Origin: Tsukamurella asaccharolytica
GTDB lineage: Bacteria > Actinomycetota > Actinomycetes > Mycobacteriales > Mycobacteriaceae
Direction of reading: 5' to 3'
Length of the DNA stretch: 64,000 nucleotides
Assembly: GCF_007858435.1 (NCBI RefSeq)
Contig: NZ_VIGW01000002.1
Coordinates: 558,001-622,000, forward strand
Below are positions 51,221 through 61,410 of this stretch, one piece after another. Position 1 is the first letter of the stretch, and every line of letters starts with the position of its first letter. The notes beneath the pieces are model-generated. The model saw nothing but the letters and a program-made list of their open reading frames with translations, searched no databases and had not been told where the DNA came from. Made by a program: the position numbers and the translations under genes.

Positions 51221-54200
51221 TTAGACAACTGATGGGTCTAGGTCGTCGGGGCCCCGATATCGAAGTTCGATACCTGGGCCGGATCGCGATCGTTTGGCTC
51301 GCAGGACTCCTTGCCGCTCGGCGTTGAGGCGAACGAACGCCTCACCGAGCAGATCAAAGCCCGGCGACCAAATCTCCACGCGGCCCGCACCGGCACCTGT
51401 TACGCGTAGCCATGCCCCCGCATCGGGGACAGCGTCATACCAAGTTACATCGCTTACCCTCTTCGACTGTGCGCGCCATCGACGCGAACGCTGCGTCCTT
51501 GTGCGGGATGCGAACGCCTCCCAAGCAGAGCGGGATTCGACCGTCGGCCAAGCTGGGTCGGATGAAAAGGAGGCATCCAAGTTTCGTATCCACTGGCGCA
51601 TGTCCGCGACGGATTCGAAGGTCGCCTCGGTACTGGTGACTGCCAGGATGGCTGCTCGCCGGTGGTCGAACCCCGAACGGACGAGCACCGACGCCGACAA
51701 ATTGAAGGTACCCGTCTCGATCGCGGTCACAGCCATGCCCATCAACAACCCAGCATTCAGGTTTCCCTGAGCTACCTCAAAGACTTTTGCTGCCTCGATG
51801 CCCCACACCAGCCGGTAGACGAGATCCGACTCTACGAACTGCGCCACGGCAACCCGGTCGCCCTGAAGCTCGCTCAGAGCCGAGCCACGCACCCAATGCC
51901 GCAACACACCCGGCCAGTCAGCGATAGCTGTCTCGGGCGCGAAGACGTCTAGCCCAAACACGATCTCAGCAATATCAACTAGCCGGTCCTCGGCAATCTC
52001 AAAGTCGGAGTCGAGAATGGCCACTTCGGCCTGAGCCGCAAGAGTAACGACGTCTCCAGAGACGAGCGCGAGCGCGGACCCAGCCTCCGCTCCAAGACCC
52101 GCCAAGTACCAGCCACGGCGCTGCGACGGAGTAGACGTCCGCCAAAGGTGCCGGGTTCGAGTCTCCACAACGCCACGTATGGCGGCCGCGGACGACGCGT
52201 CGAAGCGACGCAACTGCCGCTCCCATAGCGAATTGAGCAACGCATCGGCGACGATCTGAGTGGCGGCATCCGCATCCGCCTCCTGATCGCTCTCGCCGAC
52301 CATGCTCAGAATGCCGACATCAAGTAATGCGAGGCTCGATCGCCAAGTCGAGCTGGCCGCGAGAACGTCTTCACTTGATTCGTTAGCCACGCTCGGCAGC
52401 GACCACTCTGGTCCACCCGTGAGATAGTCAAGAAGCGGTTCAACGGAGCTGAGGCCCTGAGATGCGTACATCCTTCTCAGGAGCAGGATGCCGATCTCGA
52501 TGAGACCGGACTGCAACGCCTTCCCGCCGTCACCTTGCGTGAGATCGAACCATTCCCGCCGCCGTCGCTCAGTGGGCTCGAAGATCGGGTACAGGACGAG
52601 GCCCTCGGTGTCGACGAATGCGCGGCCAGCACGTCCGATCACGTTGGCGAACTCGGACCCCTTGAGCATGTCCCTGCCGCGACGCAACCCGTGGAAGAGC
52701 ACAGCGGAGGCGGAGAGGTTCAAACCCTGAGCAAGGGTCGGTGAGGCAATCGTGACCTTCAAGGTGCCCGACTGCAGGAGCCGCTCCACTTCACGACGAA
52801 AGGGCCCCGGCAACGCTCCATGGTGGATGGCCACGCCAATCTCGAGACACTTAAGGATGGCGTGATCGGCACCGAACCACTCGGCCCCGATAGCAAGTGC
52901 GTTGGTCAGGTCAACGTCAGGCGACAACACAGACGTGACCAAACCCTGCTCGTGAAGCTTGATGATCGCTCGCGCGTACGGCTCGACCGAGTTCCGTTGC
53001 GGGCAGAAGACCAAGACTGTCTGGCCTTCTTCAACGAGCCGCCAGGCCGTGGCAACAACAAGCTCACGCTGATCTGCCGGGAATAGGCGCCTCCGTCGCC
53101 CGCCCGGCGTCCTCGCTTCGATGTACCTAGGGATGAATGGCTGGTCGGCTCCAAGCGTGATCGTTAGTCTTGCATAGGCGTTACGCCACTCGACCAGACC
53201 GAAGCGCTGTCGGGTCGGCCGCCAAGGCTCACGGTGGAGCCCGTCTGGCTCGTCGCCCGTGATCCAAGCGACGAAGTCGTCGAGTTCTGTCCCCGACGGG
53301 AACACCGCCGAAAGACACAGGATGCGCCTCGTCGAAGCATCCGGACGGCGTAGCAACCTCTGAATCTGGGCCTCGTAGCGAACTTCACGTTCGGAGGCGC
53401 CAATCATGTGGCCCTCATCCAACACCACGAGCCCTACGTCATCCAGGACAGAAGGATCGGACCGAAGCGCGAAATCCAGCTTCTCCGGGGTCGCGACCAC
53501 GATCTCGCCCGAGCGAAGCGTGTCCTCATCGACGTGGCTTACCCCCATGCTCCCGTAAAGGGAGGAAACTCGAACTCCAAGGGGCGTGAACGTGCGCTCG
53601 AGGACCTGCTCCGACTGAGCGGAAAGGGCCCGGAGCGGCGTCACATAGACCGTCCGCTTCTTCTGTGCGAGGCAGGCCAAGACAGCGAGTTCAGCGATAC
53701 GTGTCTTACCGGCGCTCGTGGGGAGAGCGACCACCAGATCTCGCCCGTCCTTGAAGATCCGGTCGACGACGTTGAGCTGAGAGGGCCAGAGGTCGATCTC
53801 GGAACGACCACGAGCCAGTAGTGACTCAATGAAGGTGCGACGGAGATAGTGCCACCGCTTGTGATGTTCAGCCGCACCCGCCGGCGGATCGTCGGGGATA
53901 TTGGTCTGGATGCTTGTCTCAAATAGGTCCCAGAGAAGGCGTCGGGTGAGTCGGTAGACCCACCATGGCCCCGGAGCATTGACGTCCAACGAAGCCTGCT
54001 CACCGAGCTCGATGTCGTCGCTAGCAGCCCCGAGAAGCTCGACGCTTCCGATCTCGAGCGCGTACAAGGCGGCGGCGATGGCCGCGAGATAGTTCTCACT
54101 GAGGAGGAGGACTAGCGGGCCGACCTGGTCTCCAGAGGACGGATTATCCTGCCTTTCGAGGTCGCCAGCGAGAGCGCGCAGCAGGGCATCATCAGAGACT

Positions 54201-54715
54201 TGGGGAGAGGACCGCAATGCCTGCGTCCGCTGTTCAATCGAGTTAAGATCACGCATCGCCAGGTCCGCGAGGGTCATCTCCATAGGGTTCAGCCGGCCCG
54301 ATCGACGACTCGCCTGCATCAATGAGAAGGCCCTGGCCGCATAGCCACCTAGATGGCTTGCTGCCCCAGCGATCAGCCAGTGGAATGCTGTCTCTTCAAC
54401 GGTCGTTGCGTTCCGGATTGCAGCTTCCAACGCATACGAGGCCTGGATGAAGCCCTGACGTGCCAGCATCTCCTGATCGGTCACGTCGTCGTCGCTGGCC
54501 GAATCAAGTAGGTCGAGGCTTGTCGATAGGAGCGCGTAGGCGTAGTTGAGAAGATCTGAGTCGAGGAGAGGACTGAACTGGGGCGCACCCGGTGGCAGCA
54601 CGCCCGCTCGCCTAATCATCGACTGTGCCTGGCCACGAGCGAGCAGGCGTTCCCTAAAACTAGGTTCAATCGCGCTTGCCACCGCCTCAGCGAGGTCAGC
54701 TGGCTCACGAGCCAC
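51221..54715 (-). CDS. hamB: Hachiman HamB-like SF2 helicase
   Basis: 1164 residues. The N-terminal third is helical. The helicase core has motif I LPTSAGKTRIAELAVL, II LVVLDEGHMIG, III LCLSAVFPSGTELDDF, IV TVLVFCPQRNSV, V SPTLAQGLNLSASAV and VI VIGRAGRAFVD, of the Ski2-like type. Start ATG 54715 overlaps hamA by 11 bases. In Hachiman systems HamB senses phage DNA and releases HamA. Assignment rests on its pairing with the adjacent HamA-like nuclease. Confidence 0.82.
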   Translation of the reverse strand: MAREPADLAEAVASAIEPSFRERLLARGQAQSMIRRAGVLPPGAPQFSPLLDSDLLNYAYALLSTSLDLLDSASDDDVTDQEMLARQGFIQASYALEAAIRNATTVEETAFHWLIAGAASHLGGYAARAFSLMQASRRSGRLNPMEMTLADLAMRDLNSIEQRTQALRSSPQVSDDALLRALAGDLERQDNPSSGDQVGPLVLLLSENYLAAIAAALYALEIGSVELLGAASDDIELGEQASLDVNAPGPWWVYRLTRRLLWDLFETSIQTNIPDDPPAGAAEHHKRWHYLRRTFIESLLARGRSEIDLWPSQLNVVDRIFKDGRDLVVALPTSAGKTRIAELAVLACLAQKKRTVYVTPLRALSAQSEQVLERTFTPLGVRVSSLYGSMGVSHVDEDTLRSGEIVVATPEKLDFALRSDPSVLDDVGLVVLDEGHMIGASEREVRYEAQIQRLLRRPDASTRRILCLSAVFPSGTELDDFVAWITGDEPDGLHREPWRPTRQRFGLVEWRNAYARLTITLGADQPFIPRYIEARTPGGRRRRLFPADQRELVVATAWRLVEEGQTVLVFCPQRNSVEPYARAIIKLHEQGLVTSVLSPDVDLTNALAIGAEWFGADHAILKCLEIGVAIHHGALPGPFRREVERLLQSGTLKVTIASPTLAQGLNLSASAVLFHGLRRGRDMLKGSEFANVIGRAGRAFVDTEGLVLYPIFEPTERRRREWFDLTQGDGGKALQSGLIEIGILLLRRMYASQGLSSVEPLLDYLTGGPEWSLPSVANESSEDVLAASSTWRSSLALLDVGILSMVGESDQEADADAATQIVADALLNSLWERQLRRFDASSAAAIRGVVETRTRHLWRTSTPSQRRGWYLAGLGAEAGSALALVSGDVVTLAAQAEVAILDSDFEIAEDRLVDIAEIVFGLDVFAPETAIADWPGVLRHWVRGSALSELQGDRVAVAQFVESDLVYRLVWGIEAAKVFEVAQGNLNAGLLMGMAVTAIETGTFNLSASVLVRSGFDHRRAAILAVTSTEATFESVADMRQWIRNLDASFSSDPAWPTVESRSAWEAFASRTRTQRSRRWRAQSKRVSDVTWYDAVPDAGAWLRVTGAGAGRVEIWSPGFDLLGEAFVRLNAERQGVLRAKRSRSGPGIELRYRGPDDLDPSVV

Positions 54716-55538
54716 TGTTGATTACCTCCTGATAGGCATCCTTGATGAATGCCTGGTGCCCATCGACTCGGAGCGTGATGGTGAGCTGGGAGATAGATCC
54801 CGGGTAGGAGTTCAGATCTGCGGCTACGTAAGCGGATGGATCGCTACCTGTGAAAAGGAACATCAGGTGGCTCATGCGGTCAGGATGCACGCCGTCCGAG
54901 AGTTGGAGTGCAAGTACCGCTTCGCCGACCGAGCTGTCTGCGGAGTGAAGGAGCCGTTCCGCAAACTGCGTGAGTGAGTGCGGTGATGGTAGTTCGGCGT
55001 TGCGGGCCAGACCCTCACGAGCGTCAGCGACGGTGCTCTCCCCCAAGTTCAGGCGGCTCTTTGCCTCGACCTTCGTTATCCTGACGTCCTGGTCGGCGTC
55101 CACCTTCGCCCCAAGCACATCGTCGCCTCTCATCGCCCACTCTTGGTGATCGCGCTGAATGAGACGACTGGGGCCGACCACGTACCCGCGCTGTTCAAAG
55201 AGGTAAGCAGTGGCCAGGATCTCCCCCATGTCCCCGGAACGGGCGCTTGACTTCGTCGGGAGCTTGTTTCGCAGAAACTGCGCGACACCACGCTTGCCGA
55301 AGCGTTCGGCGATCAGTGCAAGCGAGTCGGATTCGGCGTAGGCCTCGGGGAGACTTGCGGCCACGATCGCAATACCGCTGGCGTCGTCGTACGACTCTAT
55401 GACACCCGACATGTGATCCCCGACTGGCACGAGACCACCAATCGTGCACCAGGTCCTGAAGTCGGTCACGTTCGCCCCATCTGAACGTTCGCCGCGGATA
55501 CTGAACGCCTTCAGAAAGACTACCCGGGCCCGAATCAT
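54705..55538 (-). CDS. hamA: Hachiman HamA-like nuclease (DUF1837)
   Basis: 277 residues from ATG 55538 with GGAGGGG upstream; a longer frame to 55667 lacks a ribosome site. Contains ARSGDMGEILATAYLFEQRG, RGDDVLGAKVD and ITKVEAKSRLN, the G-E...G.D...E-x-K pattern of the HamA C-terminal nuclease fold. With the helicase HamB it forms a two-gene phage-defence system that degrades DNA. The promoter region holds a strong inverted repeat at 55701-55741. Confidence 0.8.
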   Translation of the reverse strand: MIRARVVFLKAFSIRGERSDGANVTDFRTWCTIGGLVPVGDHMSGVIESYDDASGIAIVAASLPEAYAESDSLALIAERFGKRGVAQFLRNKLPTKSSARSGDMGEILATAYLFEQRGYVVGPSRLIQRDHQEWAMRGDDVLGAKVDADQDVRITKVEAKSRLNLGESTVADAREGLARNAELPSPHSLTQFAERLLHSADSSVGEAVLALQLSDGVHPDRMSHLMFLFTGSDPSAYVAADLNSYPGSISQLTITLRVDGHQAFIKDAYQEVINSGS

Positions 55539-55700
55539 GACAAGTGACCCCTCCAGGAGTGTCCGGAATCCTCTCGCAGGGGACTGTGCACGGGTAGGTG
55601 ACATCTGATCCGGCTTGCCTGAGCGGCAGACGAGACTGTCGAGCCCGCTGGATCCTCGGCCTGGCATCTGCAGGTTCCGTGCCTGTCCCTGAACCTACTG

Positions 55701-55741
55701 TATAGGTCTTTATAGGTCGGCCCTAGTTATAAAGACCTGTA
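55701..55741. promoter_or_regulatory. Long inverted repeat upstream of hamA
   Basis: TATAGGTCTTTATA (55701-55714) and TATAAAGACCTGTA (55728-55741) match in 13 of 14 positions, including a perfect 11-bp core AGGTCTTTATA (55704-55714) against TATAAAGACCT (55728-55738). It is an AT-rich island in GC-rich DNA. Likely operator or promoter of the Hachiman operon. Confidence 0.65.
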
Positions 55742-55830
55742 AGTCGTGGTTCTCACACTACTGGCAGGCCGAATCCGGCGTCCCACCCCCTGCGGTACGA
55801 CCGCTCTTCAGCGCTCGTACCCAACCGCAC

Positions 55831-56352
55831 CTAGAGGAGCCCCCACCTCGAGAGCGCGCCGCGCCAGACCCGCTCGTACAGCCGAGGCCAAATAATCTCG
55901 TCTACATGCTCGGCGACGGTGCGGGGGTCGACCCAGCGGACGATGTCGGTGTAGCGGCCCTCGACCATGACGATGGTGTAGGCGATGAGCAGTGAGTCGA
56001 GGTCGGCGGCGTTGCGCCAGCGCGTCTCGCCGGTCCCGGACCATTCGAGGTTCAGGGGCAGTTTGAACCGTCCCTGCGGGGCGAATGCGAGCTCCCATAG
56101 CCTGAGGGCGATGCGCACGGGCCCGCGGCGGAGGCCGACGTCGATCGCGGTGCCAGCTGCGGTGTCGGCCGCGACGGCGCGCTCCAGGCGCGCGAGCTGG
56201 TCCGGGTCCGGCTTGCCGATGCCGTCGACCCAGTAGTCGATCGCGCCGGGCTGGACGTTGAGCGCGGCAGCGAGTTCCGTGCGGGTGAACTCGCCGGCAT
56301 CGAGGAGTTGGTGCACCGGGTTCGCCCCTCGCGAACGCGTCATATCCTCCAT
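55831..56352 (-). CDS. HTH-containing hypothetical protein
   Basis: 173 residues from ATG 56352; the frame runs on to 56547, but that part is atypical. An HTH-like segment is TRTELAAALNVQPGAIDYWVDGIGKPD. The rest (RLWELAFAPQGRFKLPLNLEWSGTGETRWRN ... AYTIVMVEGRYTDIVRWVD) is unlike known families to me. A C-terminal half of this size after an HTH suggests a regulator or antitoxin. Lies in the defence-gene stretch. Confidence 0.6.
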   Translation of the reverse strand: MEDMTRSRGANPVHQLLDAGEFTRTELAAALNVQPGAIDYWVDGIGKPDPDQLARLERAVAADTAAGTAIDVGLRRGPVRIALRLWELAFAPQGRFKLPLNLEWSGTGETRWRNAADLDSLLIAYTIVMVEGRYTDIVRWVDPRTVAEHVDEIIWPRLYERVWRGALSRWGLL

Positions 56353-56649
56353 ACTATCGGTCCAGGTCAGGAGCGATGCGGGCGGCGCTACGTCGAAGGG
56401 CAGTCCCTCGAGACGACGCCGAAGAGGAATTGCCCAGGCCAGCAACATGGGTCGCGGCGATCCAGTGGGCAGTGTCCGACGGGCGTTATCGACGTTCGGC
56501 GTGCCCCACCAGGCAGATGCATTCTTGGACACGGCCGGCTGATCCACGCCCCGAACGACGGAGCATCAGATGGCGAAATATCAACCTGCGTCGGTATTTC
56601 TGGTCGCCTTCAGGCTTGACGGCAACCACCGGACGCACAGAGATGCGCG

Positions 56650-57489
56650 TCAAAGGTCAAAGCGACGTTCTTGGATCTCTCCACCTTCATCATCGCGCCA
56701 CCGCACAAGGACAGCGGGCTCGTCGGCGCCTGCGGTCCGCATATACGTGTACTTGCGGGTTTGCCCGTCGTACAGCGTCCGGGGCCGATCGTCCTCATGA
56801 AGGATGATGCCGTGGCTAGTCGGGGTGACCGACAGGTCCAGCGCCGGCCGAGCACCGCGGTTGGTGACCTCGATCCACCGGTGGGTGCGACTCCTGACCC
56901 TCCCCTTACTGTCGGTTTCCTGGCGGCTCTGCTCCTGATCTTGGGCGATCGGGTCGGCGCTTGTCGTTGTCTGCGGTGGCTGGTCTCTGGGCGAGAAGCC
57001 AGCCGCGTCTCGAGTGAGTACGAAGGAAATCTTGTAGCCAAGGTCGGCGGCTCCGTCGAACGAGCCGTACAGGCCCTCGTTCTGTACGGCTTGCTTCACC
57101 TCATGCAGTGCTGCGAGTTGCCCGGGATCAACATCGTTGGGATGCGGAGCGGACGAGAAGTAGAGATGGACAGGCTTGCCAGCCGCACGCGCCTCACGTA
57201 TCTCGACCAGCGTTCCTGACAGCTCGCCGTCGGTCGGCGTGCCCACGCGGCTGCCGAACATCGCGATCACTACGTCGGCGCGATCGAGAAGCTGCCGGTT
57301 GATGAGGGTCTGCGGTGACTCTCCGACTCCGAACTGGGGCACGACTGCGCTCTCCCAGAGCAGAGGCACGTAGACGACACCGACTTGTTCGCAGTGGTGC
57401 GCGTTCCACTGCACCATCGCTTCCATTGCGGATGCGCGAGCATCTGCGAGGTCACTGGGGGATGCGATCAGTACGAATACCGCGGTCAT
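56650..57489 (-). CDS. DUF4062/SLOG-TIR-like domain protein
   Basis: About 279 residues from ATG 57489 (GTG 57501 possible). The start VFVLIASPSDLADARASAME, then LLWESAVVPQFGVGESPQTLINRQLLDRADVVIAMFGSRVGTPT and SGTLVEIREARAAGKPVHLYFS form a DUF4062-type Rossmann fold, a nucleotide-processing family often found with defence genes. The C-terminal 90 residues look beta-rich (HRWIEVTNRGARPALDLSVTP). Might sense or cleave nucleotides; role unknown. Confidence 0.7.
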   Translation of the reverse strand: MTAVFVLIASPSDLADARASAMEAMVQWNAHHCEQVGVVYVPLLWESAVVPQFGVGESPQTLINRQLLDRADVVIAMFGSRVGTPTDGELSGTLVEIREARAAGKPVHLYFSSAPHPNDVDPGQLAALHEVKQAVQNEGLYGSFDGAADLGYKISFVLTRDAAGFSPRDQPPQTTTSADPIAQDQEQSRQETDSKGRVRSRTHRWIEVTNRGARPALDLSVTPTSHGIILHEDDRPRTLYDGQTRKYTYMRTAGADEPAVLVRWRDDEGGEIQERRFDL

Positions 57490-57722
57490 CGTTCTCGCCA
57501 CATGCTCAACGTAGTCGAACCTCTGAGGACGCGGGTGCGGTCAATGTCCCGCACTGACCAGCGCGTCGATGCCGTCGAGAACGTCGCCCATCTCTGCGCG
57601 AGGCAGGGGAGACAGGTTCCAACCGTCATGACGGAACTTGTCACCCGGCGCGTATACGGTGACGCCATTCATTCAGAAGAGGGGGGCGCAGGGGTTCGAG
57701 GATTGAGAACGCACTGGTCGAA

Positions 57723-58442
57723 GTGCTTACGAGCTTCCATGGATACTCTTCAAGCCAGGCGCATGCGGAGGTTCAGGCACGGCTCGTGGAGATGACCGGC
57801 GGTACCGATGACGTGGCTGCGCTCGAGCAGCGGATACTCGGCGTGATTCCACCTGGAGCCGTGATGGCGGCACGGCACATGTGGACGCACCTGGAGGCGG
57901 AGTTCGACACGCCCGTCGATGCAGCGAACGCCGACACCGGGGCGTCCGCGTTCGCAGAGGCTGACGTTGCGATGGCCGACACCCTCTCTGACCCGGCCGA
58001 CTACTCCGGAATCGATCCGATCGAGGATGTCGCAATCGCACCCGAAATCCGTTGGACCGATGCAGATAAGCGACAGTCCCTAGAACGATATGCTCGCGAC
58101 AACCGGCTGACCTCGTCTGAGTGGGTCGACATGAAGTGGCCGCCACAGGCACAGCTGCTGACACCGGGGAACCTATGCGACTCGCGCCGGAACGCCTGCG
58201 CCACACACGAGGAACTCGACGAACCGGTCGCCGAGTGCGCCGACTGCGACGAGGCGATCGCTCCAGTCGTGGAGTCCAACGCTGTGTGGAGCTTCAATGC
58301 TCGCGTCACCCGGTACGAACTCGCAGTCGGCGCCGACGGGCGCCTCGAAGACATCGAATTCAGCAGTGAGGTCGAGACGGTCGCTGAGATCGAACAGGAC
58401 CCACGTACACTTCGGATCGGCCCTCGACGAGGGCGAACTTAA
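57723..58442 (+). CDS. Hypothetical acidic protein with Cys cluster
   Basis: 239 residues from GTG 57723. Acidic, with a C-terminal cluster of cysteines (LCDSRRNACATHEEL, AECADCDEAI) that may bind zinc. An HTH-like segment (WTDADKRQSLERYARDNRLTSSEWVDMKWPP) precedes it. No family recognised. Probably first gene of a rightward operon ending in the lipoproteins. Confidence 0.55.
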   Translation: MLTSFHGYSSSQAHAEVQARLVEMTGGTDDVAALEQRILGVIPPGAVMAARHMWTHLEAEFDTPVDAANADTGASAFAEADVAMADTLSDPADYSGIDPIEDVAIAPEIRWTDADKRQSLERYARDNRLTSSEWVDMKWPPQAQLLTPGNLCDSRRNACATHEELDEPVAECADCDEAIAPVVESNAVWSFNARVTRYELAVGADGRLEDIEFSSEVETVAEIEQDPRTLRIGPRRGRT

Positions 58443-58501
58443 CGATCGTCGCAGGCTGAGCACCCTGCAAGCTGCTCCAGCTGGTCGGTCGGCGAAAACA
58501 T

Positions 58502-58780
58502 GTGGAACCGTTCGCGCACCTTGTGCGTCTAATTTATGTGAGCGATGAACGAGGACTCGAGCTGTTCGACGTCTACGCCGCTGAGCAGCGGCGGTACTGG
58601 GCTGTGCTTCGAGACGGTCTCGATCTCAGTCTCGAAGATGAGCGAGCGATCCTTGCGGCCGAGGTTGCGCGGTGCTCTCCGCCCAAGACCGGGTACCTGC
58701 CGGTAAGTGGTCGGCAAGGACACGCCAAGCACCGCCAGGCACCGTTGGAGACCATGAGCCCGAGCGAGGAGGATGAATGA
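58502..58780 (+). CDS. Small hypothetical protein
   Basis: 92 residues from GTG 58502, no clear ribosome site. Helical N-terminus (LIYVSDERGLELFDVYAAEQRRYWAVLRDGLDLS). Its stop overlaps the following lipoprotein start (ATGA), suggesting co-translation. Function unknown. Confidence 0.5.
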   Translation: MEPFAHLVRLIYVSDERGLELFDVYAAEQRRYWAVLRDGLDLSLEDERAILAAEVARCSPPKTGYLPVSGRQGHAKHRQAPLETMSPSEEDE

Positions 58781-59925
58781 CCCGGGTGATAGGGACTGGC
58801 CTGATCCTCGCTGCAACCGTGTTGGCCTCAGCGTGTTCGACAACGGTGGACGGTCAGGCGAGCGGACCAGCGTCAGCAACCGCGCCGTCGTCCTCGTCAC
58901 CGGTACCGGCCGGTCTCGACGTCGGTGAGTACCCGACCACGCTCTATCAGGTCCCGCAGGGCGAGATCACCGCTGCCTGGACAGCCGAGGGCAACCGGAT
59001 GCTCGCCACGCTCATCGAGCCCATGGACATCGATCCAACGCTCGTAGCCACGCCAAAGGCACGCGAACCGTACCCCGTCACCACGCTGGCAGCCAGCACC
59101 ATCCTGCCCAGCTACGTCGGATACCTGGCACGCGAGGCAAAGGTGGGCGTGGCGCTGGTACGGGCTGACAAGTCCGAATCCCCGACGACCGAGGTCGCGG
59201 TCGCCGCAGTGCGCATGGCCAAGACCGCCGACGGGCCGCAGGCACTCGCCACGGCGCGCAACGTCTCACAGTCATCAGCCGCGATCCCCGGCCTCACGGA
59301 CGGAGTCGTCCACGAGCCGGCACCGGGCGAGATCAACATCCTATTTATCCGCGGACCGCTCCTGATGAACATCAACGTCAAGGCCCCGACGGCGGCACGC
59401 GCGGTCGACCTCGCCGCCAACCTCTACCGCCGGCAGACAGTGGAGACCTCGAGATTCACCCCCACCGCCACCCAGGCCATCACAACGGTGCCGCTGGACC
59501 GCGACGGCGTTCTCGCCAGAGCCTTGCATCTGGGCATGGAGGCGACCGAACTGGAGCAACGACGGATCGGCCTGCTCACCCTGCCGGTCTTCGAGCGCCG
59601 CGGCGGCAACCCTACGCAGACAGCGATGCTGCGTGAGGCCGGAGTCGATCTCATCGGTTGGAACAACAGCATCGTCCTGCGCACCCGGGACAGCGCTGCC
59701 GCATTACGCCTCTTCGATCAACTGCGCGAGGCCTCAAGGCGCACCCAGGTCGAGGGCGTCGTTGGCTTGAGCGGACCGGTGCAGTGCTCGCGGGGCGACA
59801 GCAGCGAGGACAACACCTGCACACTGGCGGTCGGCCGCTTCGTCGCCCAGGTCCAAGCCTCTGACCTCACCGCGGTCCGGCAGGCTGCAGCGGCCCAGTG
59901 GACGATCCTCACCCGCACCCCATAG
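58777..59925 (+). CDS. DUF7373-type lipoprotein
   Basis: 382 residues. Signal peptide with lipobox VLASACS, then a Ser/Pro linker and a long extracytoplasmic domain typical of the mycobacterial-type lipoproteins that I place in DUF7373 (motifs GVDLIGWNNSIVLRTRD and CTLAVGRFVAQVQ). Cys pairs at the end suggest disulfides. The next gene is a related copy. Surface role unknown; such pairs are common in Rhodococcus, Gordonia and Nocardia. Confidence 0.75.
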   Translation: MTRVIGTGLILAATVLASACSTTVDGQASGPASATAPSSSSPVPAGLDVGEYPTTLYQVPQGEITAAWTAEGNRMLATLIEPMDIDPTLVATPKAREPYPVTTLAASTILPSYVGYLAREAKVGVALVRADKSESPTTEVAVAAVRMAKTADGPQALATARNVSQSSAAIPGLTDGVVHEPAPGEINILFIRGPLLMNINVKAPTAARAVDLAANLYRRQTVETSRFTPTATQAITTVPLDRDGVLARALHLGMEATELEQRRIGLLTLPVFERRGGNPTQTAMLREAGVDLIGWNNSIVLRTRDSAAALRLFDQLREASRRTQVEGVVGLSGPVQCSRGDSSEDNTCTLAVGRFVAQVQASDLTAVRQAAAAQWTILTRTP

Positions 59926-59945
59926 GACGAAGGAGATCTCGAGTC

Positions 59946-61111
59946 GTGCATGTCCGAGCAACAGCAGCCCTGATCGCGACCACCCTCCTCATCACCGGGT
60001 GCACCACAGTGGCCGGCACAGCGGTGCCTGACCCCAGACGCAGGCACTCTACGGCGGCACCGGCGGTCTGCCGACGGCACCGCGGGAAGCCACAGCTCCC
60101 GGAGCGCAGCGCAAGGTGCTGGCGGCGAACATGCTCTCCGACCGGATGGTGCTGCCGACCGAAGTCGATCGCTCCTTGACGGTCGGCAATCCCCAGATCG
60201 CGGTGCGCGCCTCCAACCTCGTCGGCCTCGACGGACTCGATCAGGACCGGCTGGCCAAGCGGGGCATGCTATACGGCATCAGCGAAATCCGCGAGGCCCC
60301 TGATCGGGCGACCAGCGGCGACGGCATCACGATCACGCTGGTGCGGATGCCCGACGAAGTTGCGGCCAAGGGAGCTGTCGAGGACTTGCGCACACAGGAA
60401 AGGGCCCGGGCCGTGGCCATCCCCGGCCGCGACGACCTCCCCGCCTACAGAACCCCGGCAGGCGACAACCGGATCTTCACCACGATCACCGGCTACGCCG
60501 CCTTCGGTCCCCTTCTCCTCATCGCTTCACCGCGCAGCAAGGACGAGGGCAAGCTCGCCGGCTGGCTGACCAAAGCCGTCGATCTCCAGCACGATCGCCT
60601 GACCGGGTTCACCTCACCAACGAGCGCGGACCTGGCTACTCTGCCCGCGGACAATGACGGCATCGTCGGCCTCACTGTCACGCCCGACCGGATCGAGCCG
60701 GGCCGGTTCGAGCAGTACTGGGGCTTCCAGACACGGACGGCGCAACTGCACTGGATGGACGATCCAACCAAGGCAGCCGCGCTGTTCGACGAGGTGGGCA
60801 TGGACCTGGTCGGCGTGGGCAAGAACGCCGTCTACCGCACCCGCGACGCCCAGGCGGCGGCACGGATGCTCGAGCAATTAGCAAAGGACCTCGCCGCCGA
60901 GGCTGGCGCCACAGCCTTCACCATCGAGGGCCTGCCCTCGGCACAGTGCCGGAGCGTCCCCCTGACTAGTTCGCCGTATTCCTCGGCGACCGCGAAGCAC
61001 ACCTGCTACCTCGCCGTGGGACGGTACACATCGGCGTACACCGGCATCCAACTCGAGCGCACCCGCCAAGTCACTGCCGCGGTGTATCTCATCCTCCGCA
61101 GCGCGAAATAG
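59946..61111 (+). pseudogene. Second DUF7373-type lipoprotein, apparent frameshift near 60033
   Basis: GTG 59946 (AAGGAG ten bases upstream) opens a signal peptide with lipobox LLITGCTT. At GACCCCAGA (60030-60038) the frame drifts; adding one C restores the protein that continues as QTQALYGGTGGLPTA and then ANMLSDRMVLPTEVDRSL to the end. The intact part matches the preceding lipoprotein (DLVGVGKNAVYRTRD, CYLAVGRYTSAYTG). A homopolymer-associated indel may be a sequencing error. Confidence 0.7.
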
Positions 61112-61127
61112 CCTTCGTCCAAGCTTG

Positions 61128-61196
61128 TGGGCGGCAGAGCGATCCGATAGTGCCGCCCAGCCGGATAGTCGGGATAACTTCGACCGAGCTATCCCG
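61128..61196 (+). terminator. Tandem stem-loops after the lipoprotein operon
   Basis: TGGGCGGCA (61128-61136) pairs with TGCCGCCCA (61151-61159); a second dyad CGGGATA (61170-61176) and TATCCCG (61190-61196) follows. Probable double terminator. The remaining 61197-61410 shows no supported gene. Confidence 0.6.
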
Positions 61197-61410
61197 GCCC
61201 ACCGCCACAGCCAGTCGATCCAATCAATCTCGTTCGCACAGGGACTAGACCCAGCCCCAGACCCACCGACGACGGCGATCGTCGTGCCTTGATCTAAGAA
61301 CGCGAGCGCATAGGATCCCCGACGCCTCAGGGGAGTGAGGAATGGCCGCGCCCTCTGGATCGCACCTAGGGCGGTGGCGGTGGGTCGCCTCGCCCTCGTC
61401 CTAACCGGAG

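Noticed and set aside
51221-55538. DISARM or other helicase-based defence instead of Hachiman
   Set aside because: No DrmB/DrmC or phospholipase-D gene nearby; the small partner has a HamA-like G.D...ExK nuclease pattern.
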